Source: CAZYYO01 sp964650965
Lineage (GTDB): Bacteria > Bacillota > Clostridia > Lachnospirales > Lachnospiraceae
Reading direction: 5' to 3'
Length of the DNA stretch: 64,000 nt
Assembly: GCA_964650965.1 (NCBI GenBank)
Contig: CAZYYO010000004.1
Location: 7,270-71,269 of the forward strand
Each line of letters opens with the position of its first letter. Positions within the stretch are counted from its first letter, which is position 1. Both the position numbers and the translations under genes were made by a program. Below are positions 20,211-29,557 of this stretch, piece after piece. The notes under the pieces were generated by a model. The model searched no databases. It saw nothing but the letters and a program-made list of their open reading frames with translations, and was not told the DNA's origin.

Positions 20211-22781
20211 CTATTTATTCTTACCACAGCATTGCTTATACTTCAGTCCACTTCCACAAGGACATGGTGAGTTAGGGTAAATCTTAGCTGCCGTACGCTT
20301 CTTAGGACCACTGGCTACCGAATCATCCTTATTGGTTCCTGTTACCTTGGCAACCTCTTCTCTCTCCACCTTCTTCTCAATACGAATATGATAAAGCATC
20401 TGTACTGTATCAGAACGAATGGCTTCATTCATGGCATCTAGCATATCATAGCTGGCTGCCTTGTATTCATCTAATGGATTACGCTGTCCGTATGCCTGCA
20501 GACCAATTCCCTGGCGAAGCTGATCCATATCGTCAATCTGATCCATCCACTTCTGGTCGATTACCCGAAGCAATACCACACGTTCTACCTCTCGAAAAGC
20601 TTCTGGCTCTGGGAATTCTGCTTCCTTCCTGTCATACAAAGCAAGGGCGCGTTCTTCTAGAATATCCTTCAGCTGACTGGTATTCTTCACCTGCTCAACG
20701 GTATTCACAGTCACCGGCTCCATAGGAATCACAGGAAGCAGCACCTGGTTAATCTCATTTAAATCCCAATCTGCTGGATCCACTTCATCATTAAAGCACA
20801 TGTCTACCACTTCATCTACCTTGCTGGTAATCATTTCCAGGATATTCTTCTTCATATCCTCGCCCTCTAGGACACGGCGTCTCTGCTGATAGATAATTTC
20901 TCTCTGCTCATTCATTACCTGATCATAATCTAACAGATTCTTACGAATTCCAAAGTTATTTCCTTCAATCTTCTTCTGTGCCTTCTCGATGGCATCACTA
21001 AGCATCTTATGCTGAATCTGTTCATTCTCAGGAACACCTAAGGAATTAAACATGGAAATCAGCTTCTCCGAACCGAAGAGGCGCATTAAATCATCCTCTA
21101 AGGAAATAAAGAACTGAGACTCACCTGGGTCTCCCTGACGACCGGCACGGCCTCGCAGCTGATTGTCAATACGTCTAGACTCATGGCGCTCTGTACCAAT
21201 AATCTTCAAGCCGCCTGCTGCTACTGCCTCTTCGTCTAGCTTAATATCGGTACCACGACCTGCCATGTTGGTTGCAATGGTAACTGCTCCATGGCGGCCT
21301 GCTTCTGCAACGATTTCTGCTTCCTTTTCATGGAACTTGGCATTTAACACATTATGCTGAATTCCTTCCCGGTGAAGCAGCTTACTGATTTCTTCTGAAA
21401 TATCAATGGTAATAGTACCAACCAGTACCGGCTGACCAATGGCATGAGCTGCTTTGACCTCTTCTACGACTGCATGATATTTCTCTTTCTTGGTCTTATA
21501 TACTGCATCTTCATGATCCTTACGGGCAATGGGGCGGTTTGTAGGAATCTCCACTACGTCCATTCCGTAAATATCACGGAATTCCTGCTCCTCTGTAAGG
21601 GCAGTACCAGTCATACCTGATTTCTTCTCATATTTATTAAAGAAGTTCTGGAAGGTGATGGTTGCCAAAGTCTTACTTTCTCTCTTTACCTTCACATGTT
21701 CCTTAGCCTCAATTGCCTGATGAAGTCCATCGGAATATCTTCTTCCCGGCATCAGTCGTCCTGTAAATTCATCTACAATCATAACCTGATCATCTTTTAC
21801 CACATAATCCTGATCACGGAACATAAGATTATGTGCCCTTAATGCCAGAATAATGTTATGCTGAATCTCCAGATTCTCTGGATCTGCCAGATTTTCAATC
21901 TTAAAGAAGCTTTCAACCTTCTCAACACCCTGCTGGGTCAGGTTCACTACCTTATCCTTCTCATTTACAATAAAGTCTCCGGTCTCTTCCCGTTCTACTC
22001 CCATAATGGCATCCATCTTGGAGAATTCCGGCATATCCTCACCACGGGTCATCTGCTGGGCAAGCAAATCACAGGCTTCATATAATCTGGTAGACTTACC
22101 GCTTTGTCCGGAAATAATCAATGGTGTTCTTGCCTCATCAATTAATACAGAATCCACCTCATCTACAATGGCATAATGCAGTCCACGCTGAACCAGCTGT
22201 TTCTCATATACCACCATGTTATCTCGCAGGTAATCAAATCCCAATTCATTATTGGTAATATAGGTAATATCACACTGGTATGCTTCCCGGCGTTCATCCT
22301 TGTCCATATCGTTTAGCACTACACCTACCGTAAGTCCCAGGAACTGATGCACTGCTCCCATCCATTCGGAATCTCGCTTAGCCAGGTAATCATTAACGGT
22401 TACAATGTGTACACCCTTCCCTTCTAATGCATTTAAATATGCCGGCAGGGTAGACACCAGGGTCTTTCCTTCTCCAGTCTTCATCTCAGCAATTCGTCCC
22501 TGATGAAGGATAATGCCACCGATTAACTGCACTCTATAATGTTCCATACCCAACACACGCTTGGCAGCCTCCCGTACCACTGCATATGCCTCCGGAAGGA
22601 TATCATCCAAGGTCTCCCCCGCATCTAACCGACCTTTAAATTGTGTGGTCTTGTCCTTCAGTTCCTCATCGGTCAGCTTCTGCATCTCAGGCTGAAGTGC
22701 TTCGATTTTATCTACAATTGGATATATTCTTTTCAGTTCTCTTTCGCTGTGAGTTCCAAAAATCTTAGTTATAACACTCAT
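20211..22781 (-). CDS. secA: Preprotein translocase ATPase SecA
   Basis: 856 residues. Motor of general secretion; pushes preproteins through SecYEG using ATP. Walker A MKTGEGKT is near residue 100, the DEVDS Walker B near 205, and the [10 protein letters not shown] helicase motif near 490. The C-terminal SEC-C zinc tail [13 protein letters not shown] ends the protein. I chose ATG 22781, which has AAAGGAG five bases upstream; a frame extending to 22802 adds only seven residues that include the ribosome site. Encoded alone with its own promoter. Confidence 0.97.
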   Translation of the reverse strand: MSVITKIFGTHSERELKRIYPIVDKIEALQPEMQKLTDEELKDKTTQFKGRLDAGETLDDILPEAYAVVREAAKRVLGMEHYRVQLIGGIILHQGRIAEMKTGEGKTLVSTLPAYLNALEGKGVHIVTVNDYLAKRDSEWMGAVHQFLGLTVGVVLNDMDKDERREAYQCDITYITNNELGFDYLRDNMVVYEKQLVQRGLHYAIVDEVDSVLIDEARTPLIISGQSGKSTRLYEACDLLAQQMTRGEDMPEFSKMDAIMGVEREETGDFIVNEKDKVVNLTQQGVEKVESFFKIENLADPENLEIQHNIILALRAHNLMFRDQDYVVKDDQVMIVDEFTGRLMPGRRYSDGLHQAIEAKEHVKVKRESKTLATITFQNFFNKYEKKSGMTGTALTEEQEFRDIYGMDVVEIPTNRPIARKDHEDAVYKTKKEKYHAVVEEVKAAHAIGQPVLVGTITIDISEEISKLLHREGIQHNVLNAKFHEKEAEIVAEAGRHGAVTIATNMAGRGTDIKLDEEAVAAGGLKIIGTERHESRRIDNQLRGRAGRQGDPGESQFFISLEDDLMRLFGSEKLISMFNSLGVPENEQIQHKMLSDAIEKAQKKIEGNNFGIRKNLLDYDQVMNEQREIIYQQRRRVLEGEDMKKNILEMITSKVDEVVDMCFNDEVDPADWDLNEINQVLLPVIPMEPVTVNTVEQVKNTSQLKDILEERALALYDRKEAEFPEPEAFREVERVVLLRVIDQKWMDQIDDMDQLRQGIGLQAYGQRNPLDEYKAASYDMLDAMNEAIRSDTVQMLYHIRIEKKVEREEVAKVTGTNKDDSVASGPKKRTAAKIYPNSPCPCGSGLKYKQCCGKNK

Positions 22782-22876
22782 ATGGTCTCCTTTTAATTTC
22801 ACAGTTGATAATGCTCCCTAAATCTTCAATTTTATAACTGGAAGCTTCCCCTGTTTATTCACGTTACACAAAGTTT

Positions 22877-22905
22877 ATTCTAACACTATTTTCCATATGA
22901 AACAA
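22877..22905 (-). promoter_or_regulatory. Promoter of secA
   Basis: Minus strand TTGTTT (22905-22900) and TAGAAT (22882-22877), with a 17-base spacer, about 95 bases before the secA start. The 380-base gap 22782-23162 holds this promoter and the palindrome at 22970-23018. I see no clear plus-strand promoter for the TSCPD gene. Confidence 0.6.
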
Positions 22906-22969
22906 CATGGAAGGTAGAAGGATTTTATTAATTTTTTATGAAGTGAATCCACCAATTTCCAGGAAACCT

Positions 22970-23018
22970 GGTGGATTGTCCCTCAGCTCCTGCCCAGGAT
23001 GCGGAGGGACAATCCACC
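22970..23018. repeat. Compound palindrome between secA and the TSCPD gene
   Basis: Perfect 15-bp inverted repeat GGTGGATTGTCCCTC/GAGGGACAATCCACC. Its 19-base loop contains a second small stem (TCCTG/CAGGA), and a further hairpin CCAGG-AAA-CCTGG lies immediately to its left. No T tract follows on either side, so it does not look like a normal terminator. Confidence 0.6.
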
Positions 23019-23162
23019 CACTTTACCGAAAAATACAGTCTGGTATCAGCAGTAAAACAAAAAAGTTCAAGAATTATATACACCTTACTCCGCTTTCATG
23101 ATATACTACGTTCTGAAATCCAATCGAGCTTTATATTTTATACTTTTAAGGAGGATCTATAA

Positions 23163-23420
23163 ATGACCTACACATACAAAACCCACGGAACCTGCTCCAC
23201 CAAAATCGAATTGGAGTTAGATGGAGATATTGTTAGAAATGTAAAATTTACCGGCGGCTGCAATGGTAATCTGCAAGCCATTCCTAAGCTGGTAGAAGGC
23301 ATGACTGTTGCACAGGTAGAAGAGAAAATTGGTGGTATTTCCTGTAATGGAAGACCTACCTCCTGTGGAGATCAGCTAGCAAGAGCCTGCAGAGAGGCTT
23401 ATGAAGCCAGCCAGAACTAA
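23163..23420 (+). CDS. TSCPD domain protein (TIGR03905 type)
   Basis: 85 residues. Cysteines at CSTK, GGCNGN, SCNG and TSCGDQLA form the TSCPD pattern, also found at the C-terminus of vitamin B12-dependent ribonucleotide reductases. As a stand-alone protein in Clostridia its function is not known; metal or iron-sulfur binding is plausible from the cysteines. AAGGAGG lies seven bases before the ATG. The next gene, asnB-like, follows after 70 bases on the same strand. Confidence 0.9.
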   Translation: MTYTYKTHGTCSTKIELELDGDIVRNVKFTGGCNGNLQAIPKLVEGMTVAQVEEKIGGISCNGRPTSCGDQLARACREAYEASQN

Positions 23421-23490
23421 GCAGGTTCTTTTTGTCATAGGATAACGAAAGCCCACATATACTTATTCATAAAACATTTTAGGAGGTTAT

Positions 23491-25347
23491 ATGAGTAGTA
23501 TTGCGGGTTTTTTTCATCCTTTTTTCGATTTTACTGCAGATCACAAGAAAACCACTCAGGTTGCGGAAGCCATGTGCGACGCTTTATCCCGCAGAGGACC
23601 CAACCATTCTTATCATATGATTACCAGCTGTGGTGCTATATTACATACATCTTTGGATATTTCTCCCAAGGCCCAGCTTCCACAGCCCCAGCACGGTCCA
23701 GGAAATCTTAAATGCCTTAGTCTGGCTATGGACGGTAACATTTACAATATGACAGAGTTAAGAAGCCGTCTGCTTTCCAGAAATATTTCTGCACGAGAGT
23801 TAAATGACTGTGAAATATTAATTTATCTTTTTTATCTATATGGTGTTAAATTTGTGCAGTTGCTGCGGGGCAGCTTTGCCATCTGCCTGTTGGACGAATT
23901 TCATCATCGACTGTATCTCTTCCGGGATCCTTTGGGTATTAAGCCCCTCTTCTTTCATATGAAGGAAGGCACTATGGTATTTGCATCTGAATTAAAAGGA
24001 ATTTTTGCATATCCAGGTGTAACAGCCAGATTAGACCTGCGCGGATTGAATGAAGTCTTTTCTCTTGGTCCTGCCCGCACCTGTGGATGTGGGGTCTATA
24101 AGGATATTCTGGAGGTAAAGCCAGGCCATATCTTAACCTACTCCAAGGAAGGCTATCAGGACACAATATTCTGGAAGCTGGAAAGCCGCGTTCATCAGGA
24201 ATCCTATGAAGATACCCTAGAGCATTTATCTTTTCTTCTCAAGGACTCTGTAAAACGTCAGGTTGACCCTGAGGCCTATAACTGCTGCATGCTTTCCGGA
24301 GGACTAGATTCCTCCCTTATTTCTGCTATGGTAAATGAGGAATTAAAGGCACAGGGCATCGGTCCACTGCGAACGATTTCCTTTGATTTTACTGACAGTC
24401 GTAAATATTTTCAGGCAAATGATTTTCAGCCTTCCTTAGACCGTCCCTTTGTATCTGCCATGGCAGAGCATCTAGCCTCTGAGCACGTATCTCTGGAATG
24501 CACCAGTGAAGATCAGACCGCCTTACTGTATCAATCTGTAAATGCTCATGATCTGCCCTGTATGGCAGATATTTCCTCCTCCCTTTTACATTTTTGCGGC
24601 AAGACAGCCGCCTATGGCAAGGTGGCTTTTACCGGAGAATGTGCGGATGAGATATTCTGCGGCTATCCATGGTATCACAAAGCCTCTATGAGTAGCCTAA
24701 GCACCTTCCCATGGACCAGCGATCTTCATCCTAGAAGATTGCTGCTAAAGGAAGATTTTCTATCTCAATTAAAAATGGAGGAATACGTATCAGAGTCTTA
24801 TCATGCATCTCTAAAACAGGTTTCCTTGCTTCCCGGGGAATCCAGTGAAATGCAGGCGCATCGCCAATTATTTGTTCTTACTACCACCTGGTTTATGGGG
24901 ACTTTGCTAGAGCGAATGGATCGGGCCGCCTCCTACTGTGGCATCTGTGCAAGGCTTCCCTTCGCCGATATTTTGCTCATTGAATATTTGTATAACGTTC
25001 CCTGGGAAATGAAATCGAAGCACGGAGAGGTGAAACATCTTTTGCGGGAAATTGCAAAGCCCTATCTCCCTGAAACTATCATTCAAAGGAAGAAAAGCCC
25101 TTATCCCAAAAATTACAATCCTGCCTACGAGCAGCTATTGATTCGCAGCTTTAAAAGTGTACTGGCAGACAAAAACAGCCCCATTCTGCAATTCATTGAT
25201 CCTGGGAAGGTTCTTGATTTCTGCGAGCAAAAGAAGGATTACGCTAAACCCTGGTTTGGACAGTTGATGGCTGGCCCTCAGCTATTGGCATACTATCTGC
25301 AGATTAACTACTGGTTAAAAAAATACAATATTCATGTAGAGCTTTAA
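23491..25347 (+). CDS. asnB: Asparagine synthetase B-like protein lacking the glutaminase nucleophile
   Basis: 618 residues with the AsnB layout: N-terminal class II glutamine amidotransferase domain (about 1-200), then synthetase domain with the ATP pyrophosphatase loop SGGLDSS near 270 and GECADEIFCGYPWY near 385. The family makes asparagine from aspartate, ATP and glutamine. Here the mature N-terminus is MSSIAGF instead of MCGIAGF, so the nucleophilic cysteine is serine, and the glutamine-binding YNGEIYN reads MDGNIYN. RGP is kept. The start is fixed by AGGAGG five bases upstream. It may use free ammonia, or have another role. Confidence 0.85.
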   Translation: MSSIAGFFHPFFDFTADHKKTTQVAEAMCDALSRRGPNHSYHMITSCGAILHTSLDISPKAQLPQPQHGPGNLKCLSLAMDGNIYNMTELRSRLLSRNISARELNDCEILIYLFYLYGVKFVQLLRGSFAICLLDEFHHRLYLFRDPLGIKPLFFHMKEGTMVFASELKGIFAYPGVTARLDLRGLNEVFSLGPARTCGCGVYKDILEVKPGHILTYSKEGYQDTIFWKLESRVHQESYEDTLEHLSFLLKDSVKRQVDPEAYNCCMLSGGLDSSLISAMVNEELKAQGIGPLRTISFDFTDSRKYFQANDFQPSLDRPFVSAMAEHLASEHVSLECTSEDQTALLYQSVNAHDLPCMADISSSLLHFCGKTAAYGKVAFTGECADEIFCGYPWYHKASMSSLSTFPWTSDLHPRRLLLKEDFLSQLKMEEYVSESYHASLKQVSLLPGESSEMQAHRQLFVLTTTWFMGTLLERMDRAASYCGICARLPFADILLIEYLYNVPWEMKSKHGEVKHLLREIAKPYLPETIIQRKKSPYPKNYNPAYEQLLIRSFKSVLADKNSPILQFIDPGKVLDFCEQKKDYAKPWFGQLMAGPQLLAYYLQINYWLKKYNIHVEL

Positions 25348-25390
25348 AAATATCCCGGCAGTGAATTTAAAATCATCTGCCGGGATATTT
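25348..25390. terminator. Bidirectional terminator between asnB-like gene and dipicolinate synthase
   Basis: Perfect 14-bp stem AAATATCCCGGCAG/CTGCCGGGATATTT with a 15-base loop, placed between convergent stop codons. Confidence 0.85.
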
Positions 25391-25409
25391 ACGTATTTTT
25401 TGCTTGATA

Positions 25410-25988
25410 TTACTGAAGAATTGGCTGAATCTGTTTTCCTTCCACTGCCATCTCAATGGTCTCTGGTATTAATTCTGTTCTTGCAATCATAGAGGTTGGT
25501 TTTGCCTTATAATTATCCTGTCCAAAGGGAACAAAATAGATATTTTTCATATGAAGCAATGCACCAATATTTCGGAAATTAATTCCCAGCGCATCATTGG
25601 TGGATATTGAAATCACCAGTGGACCTCCGTTTCGCATATGTGCCTTAGCAGCCATCAATACCGGCGTATCAGAAATTCCAGCATGAAGCTTTGCCAGAGA
25701 ATTCCCGGTACAGGGAGCAATCACCATAACATCCAGAAAATTATTTGGGCCAATAGGCTCTGCCTGACCAATGGTACGAATTCCCTCATTCATAGTAATA
25801 TTTGTAACATCATTTATAAAATCCTGCGCCGAACCAAATCTGGTATCGCAGGTTAGTGTCTGATAAGAAAAGATTGGTATAATATTTGCGCCCATATCCA
25901 CCAGACGCTTTAGTTCTTTCTTGATTTTATCGTGTGTACAAAAGGATCCTGTAATTCCAAATCCAATGGTGTACTTCGAAAAATCCAT
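25410..25988 (-). CDS. dpaB: Dipicolinate synthase subunit B (SpoVFB)
   Basis: 192 residues, flavoprotein-like fold (YTIGFGITGSFCTHDKIKKE at the N-terminus, then VMVIAPCTGNSLAKL). With DpaA it makes dipicolinic acid, the calcium-chelating compound of the spore core, in the mother cell late in sporulation. AGGAGG is five bases before ATG 25988. It follows dpaA after 12 bases, so the two are co-transcribed. This pair is direct evidence that the organism forms spores. Confidence 0.93.
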   Translation of the reverse strand: MDFSKYTIGFGITGSFCTHDKIKKELKRLVDMGANIIPIFSYQTLTCDTRFGSAQDFINDVTNITMNEGIRTIGQAEPIGPNNFLDVMVIAPCTGNSLAKLHAGISDTPVLMAAKAHMRNGGPLVISISTNDALGINFRNIGALLHMKNIYFVPFGQDNYKAKPTSMIARTELIPETIEMAVEGKQIQPILQ

Positions 25989-26000
25989 GATATCCTCCTT

Positions 26001-26792
26001 TTAAAATGGCATTGCACGCAACAGTATCTCCCCACTTGTCTTGGGAGAATATTTTCCTGGAAGTCCCAGCGCCAGTTGATATGGGACTCCTTTTTCTTTG
26101 CAATATGCGCCGTCACATCCGCCGGGAGCAGATGCAATATCCACAATGACTGCGTCTGGGCTTAGCCGATCAATGGCCTCTTTATCTACTACCCTAGCCG
26201 GCACTGTGTTAATGAGCCCATCTGCCTGTTCATAGGGAATATCTTCGTGAAAATCATAGGTTTCAAATCCAAAAAAGCCCGCCAGATTTCTTACCTCATC
26301 CCTTCTGGCTACCACTGTCACCCTTGCTCCTAGACAATACAGCTTCTCAGCAATTATTTTTCCACATTTTCCAAAGCCTAAAAGAATGATACTGGCACCT
26401 TCCACATTAATCGGCATCATTTTCATCAGTGTGGCAATGCAGCCCTCTCCTGTAGCAATGGCATTTTCTGCTGCAACCTGAGAATCTTGAAGTACATCAA
26501 CAACTTCTACCTGAAGTGCCTTTAACCGGTCTGTGAGCTCCTGGGAAAAAACACCACCATAACAGCACCGAACCCGGCTTCCTTTTAACCCATCTAGGAA
26601 ATAATCCATATGCTCCATACGACTTACCGGCACTGGCAGAATAAGCTGTGGGCACTGGAAAATTTGATCAGCAATTTCTTCCTCCCGCTGGTCCCATAGC
26701 ATTACCTGGTATCCTTTTTCTCTAAGCATCCGTGTCATATATATCTGTCGCATGTCGCATGCGATAATCCCGATTCCTTCCCCCTGGTCCAT
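26001..26792 (-). CDS. dpaA: Dipicolinate synthase subunit A (SpoVFA)
   Basis: 263 residues. The C-terminal half has a Rossmann nucleotide site (IILLGFGKCGKIIAEKLYCL near 150) and the conserved end VDIASAPGGCDG...ALGLPGKYSP typical of DpaA. It acts on dihydrodipicolinate from the lysine pathway. I chose ATG 26792 because CAGGAGG lies eight bases upstream; an upstream alternative start at 26822 would place this site inside the gene. Probably controlled by a mother-cell sigma factor, but no such promoter is clear to me. Confidence 0.93.
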   Translation of the reverse strand: MDQGEGIGIIACDMRQIYMTRMLREKGYQVMLWDQREEEIADQIFQCPQLILPVPVSRMEHMDYFLDGLKGSRVRCCYGGVFSQELTDRLKALQVEVVDVLQDSQVAAENAIATGEGCIATLMKMMPINVEGASIILLGFGKCGKIIAEKLYCLGARVTVVARRDEVRNLAGFFGFETYDFHEDIPYEQADGLINTVPARVVDKEAIDRLSPDAVIVDIASAPGGCDGAYCKEKGVPYQLALGLPGKYSPKTSGEILLRAMPF

Positions 26793-26988
26793 AGTTCTAG
26801 CCTCCTGAATCTTCTTGCACAATCTATATTTCTATTATATGCAGGCAATGAGGTTTGTGATTGTTGCTTCTATCCTATTATTTTTCAAAATGCAACATGG
26901 AATGCCTGTATAATTATCTGACTATTTACTACTATATTAAGCGAAAATAGTTATTTTGAACTTTTTTAAATTATTTTCAATTTTATTA

Positions 26989-27017
26989 TTGACAAATCTA
27001 TATTTGTGAGATATTAT
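26989..27017 (+). promoter_or_regulatory. Near-consensus promoter of the 27024-27440 transcript
   Basis: TTGACA at 26989-26994 and TATTAT at 27012-27017, with a 17-base spacer, in strongly AT-rich surroundings. It points away from dpaA and toward a region with no convincing gene. Confidence 0.8.
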
Positions 27018-27023
27018 GTAGTT

Positions 27024-27440
27024 ACAAAGAAACAAGAAAACAGTTTTTTCCCTCAAATCGGAAGTGAGGGAACGATGAAATCTAAGAAAAGGAGGTACAG
27101 ACCACCAGAAGCGTAAGAGAAGTAAAGAAGTATAAGGAAATTGTTATCGGATGTATATCATTGAAATAACAGAATCCACGAATTTTATGCAAGCCTTAAA
27201 CCTATTATAAGATTGAAAAGTTTTTAAGGAAATCTTGAAGATTTATGAATTTTGAGAATTCAAAGAAGGAACATCCAGATAACCAAAAAGTACCAAAGTA
27301 CCTGTCGATAGTAAGTTATAGATAGATGATAAGTTATTCATTGATACGGAACAAAGAAAGGTATAAGAAAGAGAGGATAGTCCATTGGATGATATCGTTT
27401 AAAAGGGGACATGTGTCGAAGTCGAACATGTCCCCTTTTT
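27024..27440 (+). ncRNA. Candidate non-coding RNA of about 417 nt, purine-rich
   Basis: The unit begins at a TTGACA-N17-TATTAT promoter and ends at a perfect 14-bp terminator. It carries a 7-bp stem TTCCCTC/GAGGGAA at 27048-27072, then a strongly A/G-rich stretch to about 27400. All three frames are broken by many stops; the longest frames (13 to 26 codons) look accidental. I do not recognise it as tmRNA, RNase P RNA, 6S or SRP RNA. The adjacent genes are a glycosyltransferase (convergent) and dpaA (divergent). Confidence 0.6.
27401..27440. terminator. Terminator of the candidate RNA and of the glycosyltransferase gene
   Basis: Perfect stem AAAAGGGGACATGT/ACATGTCCCCTTTT with an 11-base loop and T runs in both directions. 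It stands 17 bases after the convergent stop at 27457. Confidence 0.9.
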
Positions 27441-27456
27441 CATGTGCATTTTTATA

Positions 27457-28632
27457 TCACTTCACATGAGAGGTTGCCTTTGCAATGACATTTAACAATT
27501 TTCTTCCATGGGCTTCCCAGCTATATTCTTTCTCATAATATTCAAATGCTCGCTCTGCCATGGTTTCCTGCTCCTCCAACGTCATATGCAGCATTTCTTC
27601 CAAGGCATCTGCTAACTGTTCTCCATTTCCCTGAGTATAATAGCGAATAGTTTCTCCATCTTGCAACAATGTATCCGCCTTTGGGGATGCATTGGTAATA
27701 CACAGTGTACCATTTGCCATTGCTGTTGTAACCCGGTCATGAATGCCCTGATGAAAGAAGGGATTGATATCAATAAGAATCCTGCTGTCTGCAATGACTT
27801 CAAAGCTTCGGGCAATCGTTGTAGGCGGCAGTATACAAACATTTGCATACCCTGCTAAGGCACTGTTCTCCCAGCCCTCTCCCAGAATGGTAAGAGGAAT
27901 CCCCCGTTTTGCTACTGTCAGAAGTAATTGATTTCTTCGGTAATTCCGTACATATTTATCCACCGGATACAGGCGGTTCATAAATTCTGGAAAGGAATAT
28001 GTGCTCTCCTTGTCCCCCATGATTTGTCTCACTGCATCTTCCATAGCAATATCATTCTGCAACATGATAGGAATTATCTTCTGTCCCATAACGGACACTT
28101 CTTCTCCCATATGCTGTAGCATAGGAAGAAAGCGATTTTCATCCTCATAGGTTCCACTAAATAATACAGGATATTTGCGTTCTGAGAATTTCTTCTGATT
28201 CCATGCCCTGGTTCCTGCAATGGTCAGATATGATACGGATTGCAAATGAGGATAATAAGTACGCATATAAGCGCAATGTTTTTGGTCGATACCAATGGCA
28301 TGGTAATTCTTCAACGGAAATTGCAGCCCTGGATGATGATACAAGGGATGATCTAGTATGTAATTAAAAAAAGGTGCATCTATCTTATCTAATAGATAAT
28401 CACCTTTTTCCTCTAACACCAAATAAGGGAGTTTGGAATTAACATCCAAAACCCCATCATAGTGTCTTCCAACATAGTTCTCTAAAATATCAAAATGCTC
28501 CTTGTCTCCTGCTAATGACAGCTTGGTTACCTTTGCACCCAAGCCTTCCAAGCTTTCCTGCATTCGATCCAGAAAAAATCCTCCGGAGAAATAACACAGT
28601 TCTCTGGTATGTATCATCAAGATTTCCTTCAT
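27457..28632 (-). CDS. CgeB-like glycosyltransferase
   Basis: 391 residues. The C-terminal part (about 290-385) matches the glycosyltransferase group 1-like 'Glyco_trans_1_2' domain of CgeB/spore maturation proteins (NPFFHQGIHDRVTTAMANGT, then a Y-rich end). The middle holds DHPLYHH near 110, shared with the paralogue at 52289-53458. The sugar and acceptor are unknown; spore or flagellar glycosylation are both possible in this genome. I chose ATG 28632 (MKEILMIHT), which lines up with the paralogue's start and has AAGGAG 12 bases upstream. A longer frame to 28773 overlaps map. Last gene of the yqeY-map run. Confidence 0.8.
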   Translation of the reverse strand: MKEILMIHTRELCYFSGGFFLDRMQESLEGLGAKVTKLSLAGDKEHFDILENYVGRHYDGVLDVNSKLPYLVLEEKGDYLLDKIDAPFFNYILDHPLYHHPGLQFPLKNYHAIGIDQKHCAYMRTYYPHLQSVSYLTIAGTRAWNQKKFSERKYPVLFSGTYEDENRFLPMLQHMGEEVSVMGQKIIPIMLQNDIAMEDAVRQIMGDKESTYSFPEFMNRLYPVDKYVRNYRRNQLLLTVAKRGIPLTILGEGWENSALAGYANVCILPPTTIARSFEVIADSRILIDINPFFHQGIHDRVTTAMANGTLCITNASPKADTLLQDGETIRYYTQGNGEQLADALEEMLHMTLEEQETMAERAFEYYEKEYSWEAHGRKLLNVIAKATSHVK

Positions 28633-28679
28633 CCTTGTGTTGTGCTCCTTCTTTATGAAAGTCTCTGCCCTGCTGCATG

Positions 28680-29549
28680 CTAATATGATATCAGCTCTGC
28701 ACCATCCTCGGTTACTAATACCTGATATTCCCATTGGGCTGACGGCATACCATCTAAGGTGTATACTTCCCATTTATTTTCCTGGTCCGTGTATATCTTC
28801 TGTGTCCCCATATTTACCATAGGTTCTATGGTAAACATCATTCCTGGCACCATCAGCATCTCTGTTCCACGCTTGGTATTATAGCTAACCCATGGGTCCT
28901 CATGGAACTCCAAGCCTACACCATGTCCACCAATTTCACGTACCACCGTGTATCCATGCTCCGTGGCATGATCATGGATCACCTGACCAACATCACCTAA
29001 AAAGCCCCAGGGTTTTACTTCCTTGAACCCTAATTCCACGCACTCCTTGGTAACGTCTACTAATTTCTGTTTCTCAGGGCTTACATTTCCCATACAAAAC
29101 ATTCTAGAGGAGTCTGAGTAATATCCATCCAAAATAGTAGATACATCTACATTAATAATGTCCCCATCCTCAAGTACTACCTGTTTGGATGGGAATCCAT
29201 GGCATACCTGATCATTTACCGAAGTACACACGCTATAGGGGAACCCTTCATAATTCAATGGTGCAGGGATTCCTCCCATCTTAGTGGTTAATTCATACAC
29301 CATATCATCAATTTCCTTAGTATTCATTCCCACTTTAATATTGGCTTCAATGTGGTCTAATACCGCAATATTGATTTTGGCACTTTCTTTGATTTTTTTA
29401 ATCTGCTCTGGCGTCTTAATGATATCATGGTCCGGCACAATATGTCCTTCTAATGCATATTTTTCGATTTTTCTATCAAATGCTTCATGACACTGTTTAT
29501 ATTTTCTTCCGCTGTGGCACCAGCAAGGGTCATTTCTTCCTATTTTCAT
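28680..29549 (-). CDS. map: Methionine aminopeptidase with N-terminal SEC-C zinc motif
   Basis: 289 residues. Removes the initiator methionine from new proteins. The N-terminus (IGRNDPCWCHSGRKYKQCH, residues 2-20) is a SEC-C zinc motif like that at the SecA tail, known in a subgroup of clostridial MetAPs and thought to help ribosome binding. The metal ligands of the pita-bread fold are present (DVSTILDGYYSDSSR; GGHGVG; FTIEP; E near the end). ATG 29549 lies 8 bases after the previous stop. It follows a membrane-anchored SurA-like protein gene. Confidence 0.93.
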   Translation of the reverse strand: MKIGRNDPCWCHSGRKYKQCHEAFDRKIEKYALEGHIVPDHDIIKTPEQIKKIKESAKINIAVLDHIEANIKVGMNTKEIDDMVYELTTKMGGIPAPLNYEGFPYSVCTSVNDQVCHGFPSKQVVLEDGDIINVDVSTILDGYYSDSSRMFCMGNVSPEKQKLVDVTKECVELGFKEVKPWGFLGDVGQVIHDHATEHGYTVVREIGGHGVGLEFHEDPWVSYNTKRGTEMLMVPGMMFTIEPMVNMGTQKIYTDQENKWEVYTLDGMPSAQWEYQVLVTEDGAELISY

Positions 29550-29557
29550 ATTCTTAT

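Noticed and set aside
22907..23101. A 64-codon frame upstream of the TSCPD gene
   Set aside because: It runs through the secA promoter and the palindrome, lacks a ribosome site and has no protein-like composition.
27151..27325. Short frames of 19 and about 26 codons within the candidate RNA
   Set aside because: No good ribosome sites, and the reading frame is interrupted everywhere; treated as RNA instead.
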